This document shows positions 43,375-51,465 of a DNA stretch of 64,000 bases, piece by piece. How positions within the stretch are numbered: the first letter of the stretch is position 1; every line of letters starts with the position of its first letter. Both the position numbers and the translations under genes were made by a program. The stretch covers positions 62,001-126,000 of the forward strand of contig CBDBPL010000007.1 in assembly GCA_965208685.1 (NCBI GenBank), given 5' to 3'. The notes beneath the pieces were generated by a model. It ran no database searches, had not been told where the DNA came from, and saw only the letters and a list, made by a program, of their open reading frames with translations. This DNA comes from JAJEFO01 sp965208685 (GTDB lineage Bacteria; Pseudomonadota; Alphaproteobacteria; Rhodobacterales; Rhodobacteraceae).

Positions 43375-44526
43375 ATGATGAAGATCTCAGCACTCAAGAC
43401 CTACAAGGTGCCGCCGCGTTGGCTGTTTCTCAAGATCGAGACCGATTGCGGTCTGAGCGGCTGGGGGGAACCCGTCCTGGAGGGGCATGCCGACACGCTC
43501 GCCGCCAAGATCGAAGAGTTCGGAGACTTCCTGATCGGCACCGATCCACTGCTGATCGAGGACACCTGGCAAAAGCTCTATCGAAACGGCTGCTATCGAG
43601 GCGGTCCCGTATTGATGAGTGCAATCTCCGGCGTCGACATGGCGTTGTGGGACATCAAGGGAAAGGCATACGACCAGCCGGTGCACCAGCTCCTGGGTGG
43701 CCCGGTCAGGAACCGGATTCGCACCTATCGATGGGTCGGTGGAGACCGGCCGCAAGACCTGGTTGCCGGCCTGCGTGCACTCCGTGAGGAAGGGTTTGGC
43801 GCGGCAAAACTGAATGCCTGCGCGGAACTTCAGATCGTGGACTGTCATGCAAGGGTCGATGCGATCCTTGCGCAACTGTATGAACTTCGCGAAGCCGTTG
43901 GCGACACGATCGACATCGCCCTCGATTTCCATGGACGCGTGCATTACCCCATGGCGCGAATCCTCCTGAAGGAGCTGGAGAGATTCCGCCCCCTGTTCGT
44001 GGAGGATGCGGTCGTGTCGCAGCAGATTGACGCCATGGCCTTGCTGGCGCAGTCAACCTCGATCCCGCTATGCGTCGGCGAGAGACTTCACTCGCGCTAC
44101 GAATTTCGCCCGGTCTTCGAGAAACGCGCCGCCTGCGTGATCAATCCGGACGTGGCGCATGCCGGCGGCATATCGGAGATGGTGCGGATTGGCCACATGG
44201 CGGAAGCGTACGACGTGGCGCTGGCGCCGCACTGTCCGATAGGCCCGATTGCGCTGGCCGCCAGCCTTCAGGTCGATGCGGTCTGCCAGAACGCCTTCAT
44301 ACAGGAACAGAGCACCGGCATTCACTACAATGCGGGCGGTGACCTGAACGACTACCTGTGTGAGGGAAGTCGTTTCAGGAGCGAAAACGGGTTTCTGGCA
44401 ATTCCCGACGGTCCGGGGCTGGGCCTCACGATCGACGAGGAAGTCGTCGAGGCGCGAGCTCGGCACGGCCACCGATGGCGGGCGCCGGTCTGGCGCCACC
44501 CGGACGGATCGATTGCCGAATGGTAA
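43375..44526 (+). CDS. dgoD: D-galactonate dehydratase-like enzyme (DgoD)
   Basis: A 383-residue enolase-superfamily acid-sugar dehydratase that removes water from an aldonate to give a 2-keto-3-deoxy acid. It aligns along its whole length with remembered E. coli DgoD: PPRWLFLKIETD, WGEPVLEGHA, YRGGPVLMSAISGVD, WVGGDRP, LDFHGR, GERLHSR, APHCPIGPIALAA, QEQSTGIHYN and the terminal GSIAEW. Expected metal and catalytic residues are present (D184, H186, E210, E236, H286). Galactonate is the probable substrate, though close relatives act on other C6 acids. The start is ATG 43375 or 43378. It is transcribed away from the aldolase, under the palindrome at 43183. Confidence 0.9.
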   Translation: MMKISALKTYKVPPRWLFLKIETDCGLSGWGEPVLEGHADTLAAKIEEFGDFLIGTDPLLIEDTWQKLYRNGCYRGGPVLMSAISGVDMALWDIKGKAYDQPVHQLLGGPVRNRIRTYRWVGGDRPQDLVAGLRALREEGFGAAKLNACAELQIVDCHARVDAILAQLYELREAVGDTIDIALDFHGRVHYPMARILLKELERFRPLFVEDAVVSQQIDAMALLAQSTSIPLCVGERLHSRYEFRPVFEKRAACVINPDVAHAGGISEMVRIGHMAEAYDVALAPHCPIGPIALAASLQVDAVCQNAFIQEQSTGIHYNAGGDLNDYLCEGSRFRSENGFLAIPDGPGLGLTIDEEVVEARARHGHRWRAPVWRHPDGSIAEW

Positions 44527-44617
44527 GGCCTCCGGGTTGGAGCGGCGCGCATCGAGAGTTGACCTCCCGTGGGCGTTCCCCCTTGACAGGTTTTGCGGCC
44601 GCCGGCCGCAGTCGGGT
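44527..44617. other. Convergent gap with a GC hairpin
   Basis: TGCGGCC (44594-44600) and GGCCGCA (44604-44610) form a perfect seven-bp stem with loop GCC, between the convergent ends of dgoD and the GntR gene. No U-run follows on either strand. The preceding CCTTGACAGGTTTTGC recurs near 22390. Confidence 0.45.
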
Positions 44618-45358
44618 TCAGCGGTCGCCTTCCGCGTCTCGAGAGTGTCTTGAGCGCTGGAACGAAGTGATCGCGTCTTCCACTAGGTAGCGCATGCGGA
44701 AATGGGCGCCGCTTCCATCTCGCGCGGCTATCGCCTCGACCACGGCAAGGTGCATCTCGACGCTCTTCGCCAGGGGTGCAGGCTCCGAGTGGGAACGCTC
44801 GATCGCAATTCTGAGCAACGACTTGATCGCCGTGGCCAGTGGCGTCAGAAACCTGTTGTTCGCCGCCAGTATGATCTCTACGTGCAGCCGGATGTCCGAC
44901 TCGATCTCGTCTTTCCTGTGGCCCAGCGACTGCTCCATCGCGGAAAACGCGTTCTGTATTGCCGCGATTTCCGCGTCGCTTGCGCGCTCGGCCGCAAGTC
45001 GGGCGGCCTCGGGCTCCAGAAGGCGGCGGTACTCGTAGAGCTCGTAGAGAATCTCGTCCACGTCGAAGATTTCGGCGGTCCAGGCGATGACCATCAGGTC
45101 CAGTTCATTCCATTCCTCGCGGGGGCGTACGCGTGTCCCGCTCCTTTGGCGGGAGGAAATGAATCCCTTCGATGACAGGATGCGGAACGCTTCACGCAGG
45201 GTCGATCTTCCGATGCCGATCTGGGTCAGGATTTCGCCCTCGGGCGGAAGCGGGGCGCCCGGGAGCAGATCCCCGCGGAGGATCTTCTGCCCGATATGCT
45301 TGGCTGTGCTCTGTGCCAGGCCGCCACCGGAGTCGAGGAATTCCGTCCGGACCGTCAC
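44618..45358 (-). CDS. GntR-family regulator (FadR/FCD type)
   Basis: This 246-residue repressor has an N-terminal winged helix (PPEGEILTQIGIGRSTLREAFRIL) and an all-helical FCD effector domain whose metal-binding residues are visible (D and H in ESDIRLHVEII, later VEMHLAVVEAI). FCD members respond to sugar acids and related metabolites. GTG 45358 overlaps the stop of the upstream ABC permease as GTGA, so it is made with the transporter. It probably binds the palindrome TGTTGGATCCAACA between the aldolase and dgoD genes. Confidence 0.9.
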   Translation of the reverse strand: MTVRTEFLDSGGGLAQSTAKHIGQKILRGDLLPGAPLPPEGEILTQIGIGRSTLREAFRILSSKGFISSRQRSGTRVRPREEWNELDLMVIAWTAEIFDVDEILYELYEYRRLLEPEAARLAAERASDAEIAAIQNAFSAMEQSLGHRKDEIESDIRLHVEIILAANNRFLTPLATAIKSLLRIAIERSHSEPAPLAKSVEMHLAVVEAIAARDGSGAHFRMRYLVEDAITSFQRSRHSRDAEGDR

Positions 45359-46224
45359 TTGACCGCCCCGATCGTGAGGCCCCTGATCAAGCTGCGCTGA
45401 AACACCGCGATGAACAGAATGACGGGCAAGATCATGATGACGGCAGAGGCGGAAAGACGGCCCCAGGCAATGGATTGAAACCCGACAAACCCGTAGATGC
45501 CCACCGGGACGGTCCGGACCGCTTCGTCGGCGAGCACGAGCGCGAACAGGAATTCGTTCCACGAGAAGAGAAAGGACAGGATTCCGACCGCGCCGATGCC
45601 CGGAAGCGCCAGTGGCAAGGCGACCTGCCGAAACGCCTGGAAATATGTCGCGCCGTCCATGAAAGCGGCCTCCTCCACTTCGAAGGGGAGGTCTTCGAAG
45701 AAGCCGCGCAGCAGCCAGACGACGATGGAGAGATTTACCGCGACGTGTGCGAGAATGAGGCCGAAATGGGTGTCATTCAGCCCGAGCGTGACATACATCA
45801 CGAAGAACGGAATGAGCACGGCCACAGGCGGCGCCATGCGCGTGGTCAGGATCCAGAACGCGAAATCCGAAGCGCCGCGAAACTTGTACCGGGCTATGAC
45901 ATACGCGCTTGGCGCGCCGATCAGGAGCGCGAGAAACGTCGAGCCCAGGGCGACAACCATGCTGTTCCAGAAATAGCTGAGCGTGCTGGGATCGGCGATG
46001 ACCTTGGCGTAGTTTTCGAACTGATACTCGAAGAAGAAGACGCTGGGGCGACGCGAAAGGACCTCGCGGTCCTGTTTCAGGGAAGTGGCGATCAGCCAGT
46101 AGACGGGAAACAGGCACCAGAGCGCGAAAAGCGCAAGACTGGCACGGCGCAGGATCCGGCCCGCTGCGGATGCGGCCCGGTGCCGCCGAACCCTGACGCC
46201 GATCTCGTGCGCGCTTGCGGTCAT
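45355..46224 (-). CDS. Sugar ABC transporter permease (MalG type)
   Basis: This 289-residue inner-membrane permease of a carbohydrate ABC importer has six hydrophobic segments and the EAA loop EEAAFMDGATYFQAFRQVALPLALPG, which docks on the ATPase. The opening WCLFPVYWLIATSLK and the NYAKVI segment are typical of MalG-like proteins. ATG 46224 overlaps the stop of the MalF-like gene as ATGA, and its own stop overlaps the GntR start. The imported compound is probably the sugar or sugar acid handled by the neighbouring enzymes. Confidence 0.92.
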   Translation of the reverse strand: MTASAHEIGVRVRRHRAASAAGRILRRASLALFALWCLFPVYWLIATSLKQDREVLSRRPSVFFFEYQFENYAKVIADPSTLSYFWNSMVVALGSTFLALLIGAPSAYVIARYKFRGASDFAFWILTTRMAPPVAVLIPFFVMYVTLGLNDTHFGLILAHVAVNLSIVVWLLRGFFEDLPFEVEEAAFMDGATYFQAFRQVALPLALPGIGAVGILSFLFSWNEFLFALVLADEAVRTVPVGIYGFVGFQSIAWGRLSASAVIMILPVILFIAVFQRSLIRGLTIGAVK

Positions 46225-47168
46225 GCGCGCGCCGCCCTCGGTTGGAGAAGCCTGAGTCGCCGCAGGAAGACCTGGCTCGCCAGGATCGCGATGGCCAGCA
46301 TCACGATCGCGATCGCGGATGCATATCCCATGGAGAGAAACTCGATTCCGTGCTTGTAGGTCAGCAGGTTGAGCGTGCGGGTCAGCGTCCCCGGTCCGCC
46401 GCCGGTCAGGACAAAGATAATGTCGAACGTCTTGAAGGCATCTATCGAACGAAACACGAGCGCAAAGGCCAGGTAGGGCGCGAGCATCGGGATGACATGG
46501 TGGCGCAGCGTTTGCCAGAAGGTCGCACCGTCCATTTCCGCTGCCTCCAGCTGCTCGTCGTCCATCGCGGCGAGCCCCCCGACGGCGATCAGCATGACGA
46601 ACGGGGTCCATTGCCAGGTGTCCACGATCAAGAGGGACAGGAGTGCCGTTGCGGGCGATCCCAGCCAGTCCTGCGGTGCCAGCCCGACGGTCCTGAACAG
46701 GTGATTGATCACGCCCAGCGATGGGTTGAACATCATGCGGAAGGTGAACGTGGCAGCGACAGGCGTAATTGCCATGGGCAACAGGTAGATCACCCTCAGC
46801 CACCCGACCCTGCGCGTTTCGTAGTGGAGAAGGAGCGCGACGGCCGTGCCGAGAATCATCTGCACCGAAACCGCGAAGGTGGTGAAGATGACCGTTATCC
46901 TCAAGGAGCGCCAGAATTCCTCCGAAGCAAGCAGGTTCAGGTAGTTTTCGAATCCGATCCAGGCAAGTTCGTCCGGGCGTATCAGCGAGTAGTTGGTAAA
47001 GCTCATCACCAGTGCGGTGAGGAACGGAAAGAGCGTGACGCCGAGCAGAAGGATGGTGGTCGGCGCCAGCATCAAGACAATGAAGACGTTGCGTGGCATG
47101 TTCAGGGGCAACGGCGCGAGGCGCCAGGTTTCCCGGACGTCCCGTAGATTGCCGCCATCGCGCGGCAA
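46221..47168 (-). CDS. Sugar ABC transporter permease (MalF type)
   Basis: This 315-residue permease is the partner of the MalG-like protein. It has several transmembrane helices and an EAA loop (QLEAAEMDGATFWQTLRHHVIPM). The P-x-x-T segment at the start of the first helix and FTNYSLIRPDE fit MalF/UgpA-like proteins. The start is uncertain: TTG 47168 lies 28 bases after the binding-protein stop, while ATG 47099 would give a shorter leader with no ribosome site. It is coupled to the next permease by a four-base overlap. Confidence 0.9.
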   Translation of the reverse strand: MPRDGGNLRDVRETWRLAPLPLNMPRNVFIVLMLAPTTILLLGVTLFPFLTALVMSFTNYSLIRPDELAWIGFENYLNLLASEEFWRSLRITVIFTTFAVSVQMILGTAVALLLHYETRRVGWLRVIYLLPMAITPVAATFTFRMMFNPSLGVINHLFRTVGLAPQDWLGSPATALLSLLIVDTWQWTPFVMLIAVGGLAAMDDEQLEAAEMDGATFWQTLRHHVIPMLAPYLAFALVFRSIDAFKTFDIIFVLTGGGPGTLTRTLNLLTYKHGIEFLSMGYASAIAIVMLAIAILASQVFLRRLRLLQPRAARA

Positions 47169-47195
47169 TGGACGCCCGGGAGTTCAGGCAGACTA

Positions 47196-48584
47196 CTACT
47201 GTCCCAATGCGCGGCGCGCCTTGTCCGCCGCCGAATTGAGCGCGGTTTCGGCGTCGCTGGCCATGGTGATGGCCTCGTTCACTGCAATTGCAAAGGAATC
47301 GAGCACCTCGCCAGCCTGCGGATGGAACCAGGTGGCCTTCATGATGTCGCCGTCCGTATTGGCAAGGTTCGCGAGGGCCGCTTCGGCCGCCCCGGCGCCA
47401 AATGCCTGCTTGAACGCGTCCGACGACCATGCCGACGTTCTCGGCGTGGCCAGCCCCGCTGCCGCGCCCAGCATGTTGGTCGGCTTGGAAGTTGCCCACA
47501 TCAGGAACAGCCATGCGGCGGTCTTGTTCTCCGAGAACCGGTTTATTCCGGTAAGCCAGTGCCACATGTTCGGCCTCGAGATTCCGGAAGGTGACTTCGG
47601 GAAGGCCGCAAATGTCGCGACGTCCGAGACCATGCTCTTTTCCGGATTCGAAATGTCGGTCGCAAAGTTCGAGCTGTCGCAGCCGAACGCCGTTGCGCCC
47701 TGCAGGAAGTCGTTCAGGGCTTCAAGCCAGTGATAGTTGGACACGCCGAGCGGTCCGCCCTCGCGCAACGTCCTAGCATACATGTCGACTCCCGCGATGG
47801 CTTCCGCGGAGTCCATCGCGACGGCGCCGTCAAGGCCGAGTATGCCGCCGCCGTACGAGAACACGTACCCGCCGGCAGGCCATGCGACAGCGTCGCCCGT
47901 CGCCTTGCCGCGCATTGCGACGCCGGACACGTCGTCACTGTTGATTGCCGCGGCCGTCGCGCGCAATTCGTCGAATGTCGCCGGAATTCCGGCATTGTTT
48001 TCCGCAAGGATTGCGCCGTTCACGAACAGCGTCTGCGCTTCCGCCGTGATGGTGCGCGTATAGGAAACCCCGTCGCTCCAGATCGAAAATGATCTTGCTC
48101 CGGGGAAATTGTCCGCGTCATCCCACCAGGCGGCGTCGTGCAATGAGGCGTCTCCAAGGTAGGGATCAAGCGGTTCCAGCCATCCACCCGAAATTGCCTG
48201 TCCCTGGGCCCAGACCATGTAAACGTCCGGGAGGGCGTTCTCTGCCGCCAGCTTGACAGGCATTTCGGTGATGAATTCGGTGTTGGACTGTTCGACAACC
48301 TCGACCTCGACGCCCGTGAGTTCCTCGAATATCGGCACGAGCGGACGGATGGTTTCCATCCAGGGATGGGTAAGTCCGGCAAGCTGGATCTTGCTCCCTG
48401 CTGCCTGGCGCCAATCGATGCCTGCATTCAGGTACTCGTCCTTGACGTCCTCGAACATCGCCGCCAACGTGGCCGTCGGCCGGCCAAGCGTGGCGGCACC
48501 CGTAATGACCGCGGCTGCCTGAAGCAGGAGGCGACGGTTTATCGGGCGGGACAGCTGGTATGGTCTTGGGGCAAAACGGTGCAT
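47196..48584 (-). CDS. Sugar ABC transporter substrate-binding protein
   Basis: A 462-residue family 1 solute-binding protein. The leader has a Tat-like pattern: a twin arginine (NRRLLLQAAAVITGAATL) before the hydrophobic core. The mature part has typical SBP segments (TEFITEMPVKLAAENALPDVYMVW; a C-terminal SAWSSDAFKQAF). It binds the transported compound in the periplasm. ATG 48584 follows AAAGGAG at seven bases. It is the first gene of the permease operon and divergent from the ATPase gene at 48788, which together make a complete importer. Confidence 0.9.
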   Translation of the reverse strand: MHRFAPRPYQLSRPINRRLLLQAAAVITGAATLGRPTATLAAMFEDVKDEYLNAGIDWRQAAGSKIQLAGLTHPWMETIRPLVPIFEELTGVEVEVVEQSNTEFITEMPVKLAAENALPDVYMVWAQGQAISGGWLEPLDPYLGDASLHDAAWWDDADNFPGARSFSIWSDGVSYTRTITAEAQTLFVNGAILAENNAGIPATFDELRATAAAINSDDVSGVAMRGKATGDAVAWPAGGYVFSYGGGILGLDGAVAMDSAEAIAGVDMYARTLREGGPLGVSNYHWLEALNDFLQGATAFGCDSSNFATDISNPEKSMVSDVATFAAFPKSPSGISRPNMWHWLTGINRFSENKTAAWLFLMWATSKPTNMLGAAAGLATPRTSAWSSDAFKQAFGAGAAEAALANLANTDGDIMKATWFHPQAGEVLDSFAIAVNEAITMASDAETALNSAADKARRALGQ

Positions 48585-48676
48585 CGGAGTACTCCTTTCC
48601 ACTATGCCACCACGGCCCCCGCCACGGTTTGCAAGGGACGACGGGACCCGACAGGCGGCGCATCCGAACAACCTAG

Positions 48677-48702
48677 AGCGAAAGATTATCAGACTTATCG
48701 CT
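48677..48702. promoter_or_regulatory. Inverted repeat between the binding-protein and ATPase genes
   Basis: AGCGA (48677-48681) and TCGCT (48698-48702) are complementary with 16 bases between, and the interval holds two GATAA copies on the minus strand. The region to 48787 is AT-rich and must hold both divergent promoters. It is a weak operator candidate, unlike the palindrome at 43183. Confidence 0.3.
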
Positions 48703-48787
48703 GCAGATCAAGAAATATTGGCTATTATTCAGTTCATTTTGGGAAAAAGTCCGACTATAAGGAAATCCGAATTTCGGGGAGATCTGC

Positions 48788-49849
48788 ATGGCGGAAATCG
48801 TGCTGGAGCGGGTAACCAAGGACTTCGGTGCCGTCCGGGTCCTAGATGCGCTTGACCTGCAAGTACTGTCCGGCGAATTCCTCGTGCTGCTGGGTCCCTC
48901 GGGCTGCGGAAAGACGACGACCATGCGGATCATTGCCGGACTGGAGGCGGCGACCGAGGGCAACGTTCTCGTGAACGGTGTCAACGTCAACAGCCTCCCG
49001 GCGAGGGAGCGCGACATGGCAATGGTCTTCCAGAACTACGGGTTGTATCCGCACATGACGGTCGCCGAAAACATCGGTTATCCGTTGCGGCTCAGGGGCG
49101 TTGTCCGTGCCGAACGGGAGCGGTTGGTGGAGCGAACGGCGCGGCAGGTCCAGCTGTTCGACCTTCTCGATCGCAAGCCGCGCGAACTTTCCGGCGGCCA
49201 GCGGCAGCGGGTGGCGTTCGCACGGGCGTTCGTGCGGCGCCCGAACGCTTTCCTGATGGACGAGCCACTCTCCAACCTCGATGCAAAGCTTCGCGTGAGA
49301 ATGCGTGCCGAACTCAAGCGGCTTCACCACGAGATTGGAATCACGACCGTCTATGTCACGCACGACCAGATCGAGGCGATCACGCTGGCGACCCGGGTCG
49401 CCATCATGAGCGAGGGCAGGATCGTGCAGCTCGGCAACCCCGAGGAAATCTACAATGACCCGGCCACGGCCTTCGTCGCCGAATTCGTGGGCACGCCAGA
49501 AATCAATCTTGTCCGGGGCAGCATCCGGGCGGAAGTCTTCGAGGGGAGCGGGCTGCGGCTGGAAGGTTGCGGGCTGGCAGACGAGAATCATGTGCAGCTG
49601 GGCATTCGCCCGCACCTTCTGGAAGTTCGTGAGGCGGGGGACGGAAACGCCAGGGGCACGGTGTATTCGGCAGAATACGGCGGCGACACGACATTCTTGA
49701 CGGTGCGGCTGGGTGACGGCCTGGTCAGGGTGCTCGCATCCGTGCAACGATCCTTCGAGCCGGACAGCAAGGTGGACCTGATGGTAAAGCCGGTTGATTG
49801 CATGTTTTTCTCGGCGAACGGCACGCGCCTCCGGCCTGCAGCCGCTTAG
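48788..49849 (+). CDS. Sugar ABC transporter ATP-binding protein (MalK/UgpC type)
   Basis: This 353-residue ATPase powers the sugar importer. Walker A GPSGCGKTT, the Q-loop FQNYGLYPHMTV, signature LSGGQRQRV, Walker B FLMDEPLSNLDAKLR and switch His (VTHDQIEA) are all intact. The C-terminal 115 residues are the TOBE/MalK regulatory domain (LGIRPHLLEV). ATG 48788 follows GGGGAG. The GMC oxidoreductase starts 12 bases after its stop, so the two are in one transcript, divergent from the rest of the importer. Confidence 0.94.
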   Translation: MAEIVLERVTKDFGAVRVLDALDLQVLSGEFLVLLGPSGCGKTTTMRIIAGLEAATEGNVLVNGVNVNSLPARERDMAMVFQNYGLYPHMTVAENIGYPLRLRGVVRAERERLVERTARQVQLFDLLDRKPRELSGGQRQRVAFARAFVRRPNAFLMDEPLSNLDAKLRVRMRAELKRLHHEIGITTVYVTHDQIEAITLATRVAIMSEGRIVQLGNPEEIYNDPATAFVAEFVGTPEINLVRGSIRAEVFEGSGLRLEGCGLADENHVQLGIRPHLLEVREAGDGNARGTVYSAEYGGDTTFLTVRLGDGLVRVLASVQRSFEPDSKVDLMVKPVDCMFFSANGTRLRPAAA

Positions 49850-49860
49850 AGAGTCGGGAA

Positions 49861-51465
49861 GTGGACAAAGGCTGGGATTTCATTGTTGTCGGCGCCGGCG
49901 CCGCAGGATGCGTCGTTGCTTCGCGCCTGCTTGAACTCGAGGGCGCGCGCGTCCTGTTGCTCGAGCAAGGTCGCCCCGATTCCAATCCGCTCCTGCGCAT
50001 GCCGGCCGGCTTCATAAAGATGATCAACGGCCACCGCGATCTCGTGATCCATGAGTCCGTTCCCCAGCCGGCGCTCGATGGCCGCGTGCAGACGGTTCCG
50101 CAAGGTGTCGTTCTCGGCGGGTCAACGAGCGTGAACGCGATGGTCTACATGCGGGGCCGCAAGGCGGAGTACGACAACTGGGCCGATCTGACGGGAGACC
50201 CCGGCTGGAACTGGGACTCGATGCTGCGTCACTTCATGCGGCAGGAAGGGAACAGGCGCCTGAACAACGAACATCATGGCCCCAATGGTCCGCTGAAGGT
50301 CAGCGATTCGAATCATGCTTGCGAGATGAGCTACCTGTTCGTCAAGGCGCTCCAGGAACTCGGCCACCCCTTCACGCACGACTTCAATGTCGGGCGTCCG
50401 TCCGGGGTGGGCTTCATGCAGTACACGATTGACAGGGGCCGCAGGTGCAGCGCGGTCGATGCGCATCTAAGGCCGGTCATCGACACCCCCCGGCTTTCCG
50501 TCAGGACCGGCGCCAAGGCTGTCCGAATCGAGGTCGAAGGCGGGCGTGCCCGGGCCGTGACCTATGTCCACAAGGGAAAGGTGAAGACCGTCCCAGCCGA
50601 CTGCGAAGTGATCGTGACCGCCGGCGCCTTCATTACGCCGAAGCTGCTGATGCTGTCAGGGATAGGCGATCCTGACGAGTTGTCCGAGGCCGGCATCGAA
50701 ACGAAGGTCCGGTTGAGCGGGGTCGGCAAGAACCTTCAGGACCATCACGAGGTGCCGGTATTCGCGACAACGCACCGGAAGCTCGGCTATTTCGGCGAGG
50801 ATCGCGGGCTGAAGATGTTCGTGAACGGCCTTCAGTACCTGCTGTTTCGGAGCGGCCCGGTTTCGACAATCGGCGTGGAAGCGACGGCGTTCGTCATGCC
50901 CGACGAGACCGGAGATCCGGTCATGCAGATGTTCTGCATACCTTCGGCGTACCTCGACCGCGATATCGTCGGCGTAAAGCCGAAACCGGGCGTCACCTTG
51001 AACGCGCTTCTTCTCAGGCCGAAGGCGCGCGGGTGGGTGAGGCTGCGATCAAGCGACCCGGATGACCTGCCCCTGATCCATCCGAACTTCCTCGGCCACC
51101 AGGACGATCTGGAACTTGAGATCGAAGGGCTGAGATTCGCGAGAGACATACTGCGCACGCGGGTTCTGGCCGGAGAGATCGATTGCGAAATCCTGCCCGG
51201 CCCCGGTTGCACGAGCGACGAGGATCTCGCGGCGCACTGTCGCCGGACAGTCAAGACGGGCTACCATCCGGTCGGCACATGCAGGATGGGCGCGGAAGAT
51301 GACGCGGACGCGGTCCTGACGCCGGATCTCCGGGTGAAGGGCATCGACAGGCTTCGTGTAGCCGATGCCTCGGTGATGCCCGTCCTGGTTAGCGCCAACA
51401 CGAATGCGCCGACCCAGGCGATTGCTGACCGTGCGGCCGACCTGATAGTCGCCAGTTGGGCTTGA
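49861..51465 (+). CDS. GMC-family FAD oxidoreductase
   Basis: This 534-residue flavin enzyme of the glucose-methanol-choline family oxidises an alcohol or sugar hydroxyl. The FAD site VVGAGAAGCVVASRLLE, the PQGVVLGGSTSVNAMVYMRG signature and the C-terminal GYHPVGTCRMG and SANTNAPTQAIADRAA are clear; the active-site His/Asn pair lies in these last blocks. The start is GTG 49861. It is cotranscribed with the sugar ATPase, so a sugar, polyol or aldonate is a likelier substrate than choline. No cytochrome or PQQ partner gene is nearby. Confidence 0.92.
   Translation: MDKGWDFIVVGAGAAGCVVASRLLELEGARVLLLEQGRPDSNPLLRMPAGFIKMINGHRDLVIHESVPQPALDGRVQTVPQGVVLGGSTSVNAMVYMRGRKAEYDNWADLTGDPGWNWDSMLRHFMRQEGNRRLNNEHHGPNGPLKVSDSNHACEMSYLFVKALQELGHPFTHDFNVGRPSGVGFMQYTIDRGRRCSAVDAHLRPVIDTPRLSVRTGAKAVRIEVEGGRARAVTYVHKGKVKTVPADCEVIVTAGAFITPKLLMLSGIGDPDELSEAGIETKVRLSGVGKNLQDHHEVPVFATTHRKLGYFGEDRGLKMFVNGLQYLLFRSGPVSTIGVEATAFVMPDETGDPVMQMFCIPSAYLDRDIVGVKPKPGVTLNALLLRPKARGWVRLRSSDPDDLPLIHPNFLGHQDDLELEIEGLRFARDILRTRVLAGEIDCEILPGPGCTSDEDLAAHCRRTVKTGYHPVGTCRMGAEDDADAVLTPDLRVKGIDRLRVADASVMPVLVSANTNAPTQAIADRAADLIVASWA

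Noticed and set aside
44591..44610. GC hairpin as a terminator for dgoD
   Set aside because: The stem is good but there is no U-run on either strand, so I list it only as a hairpin.
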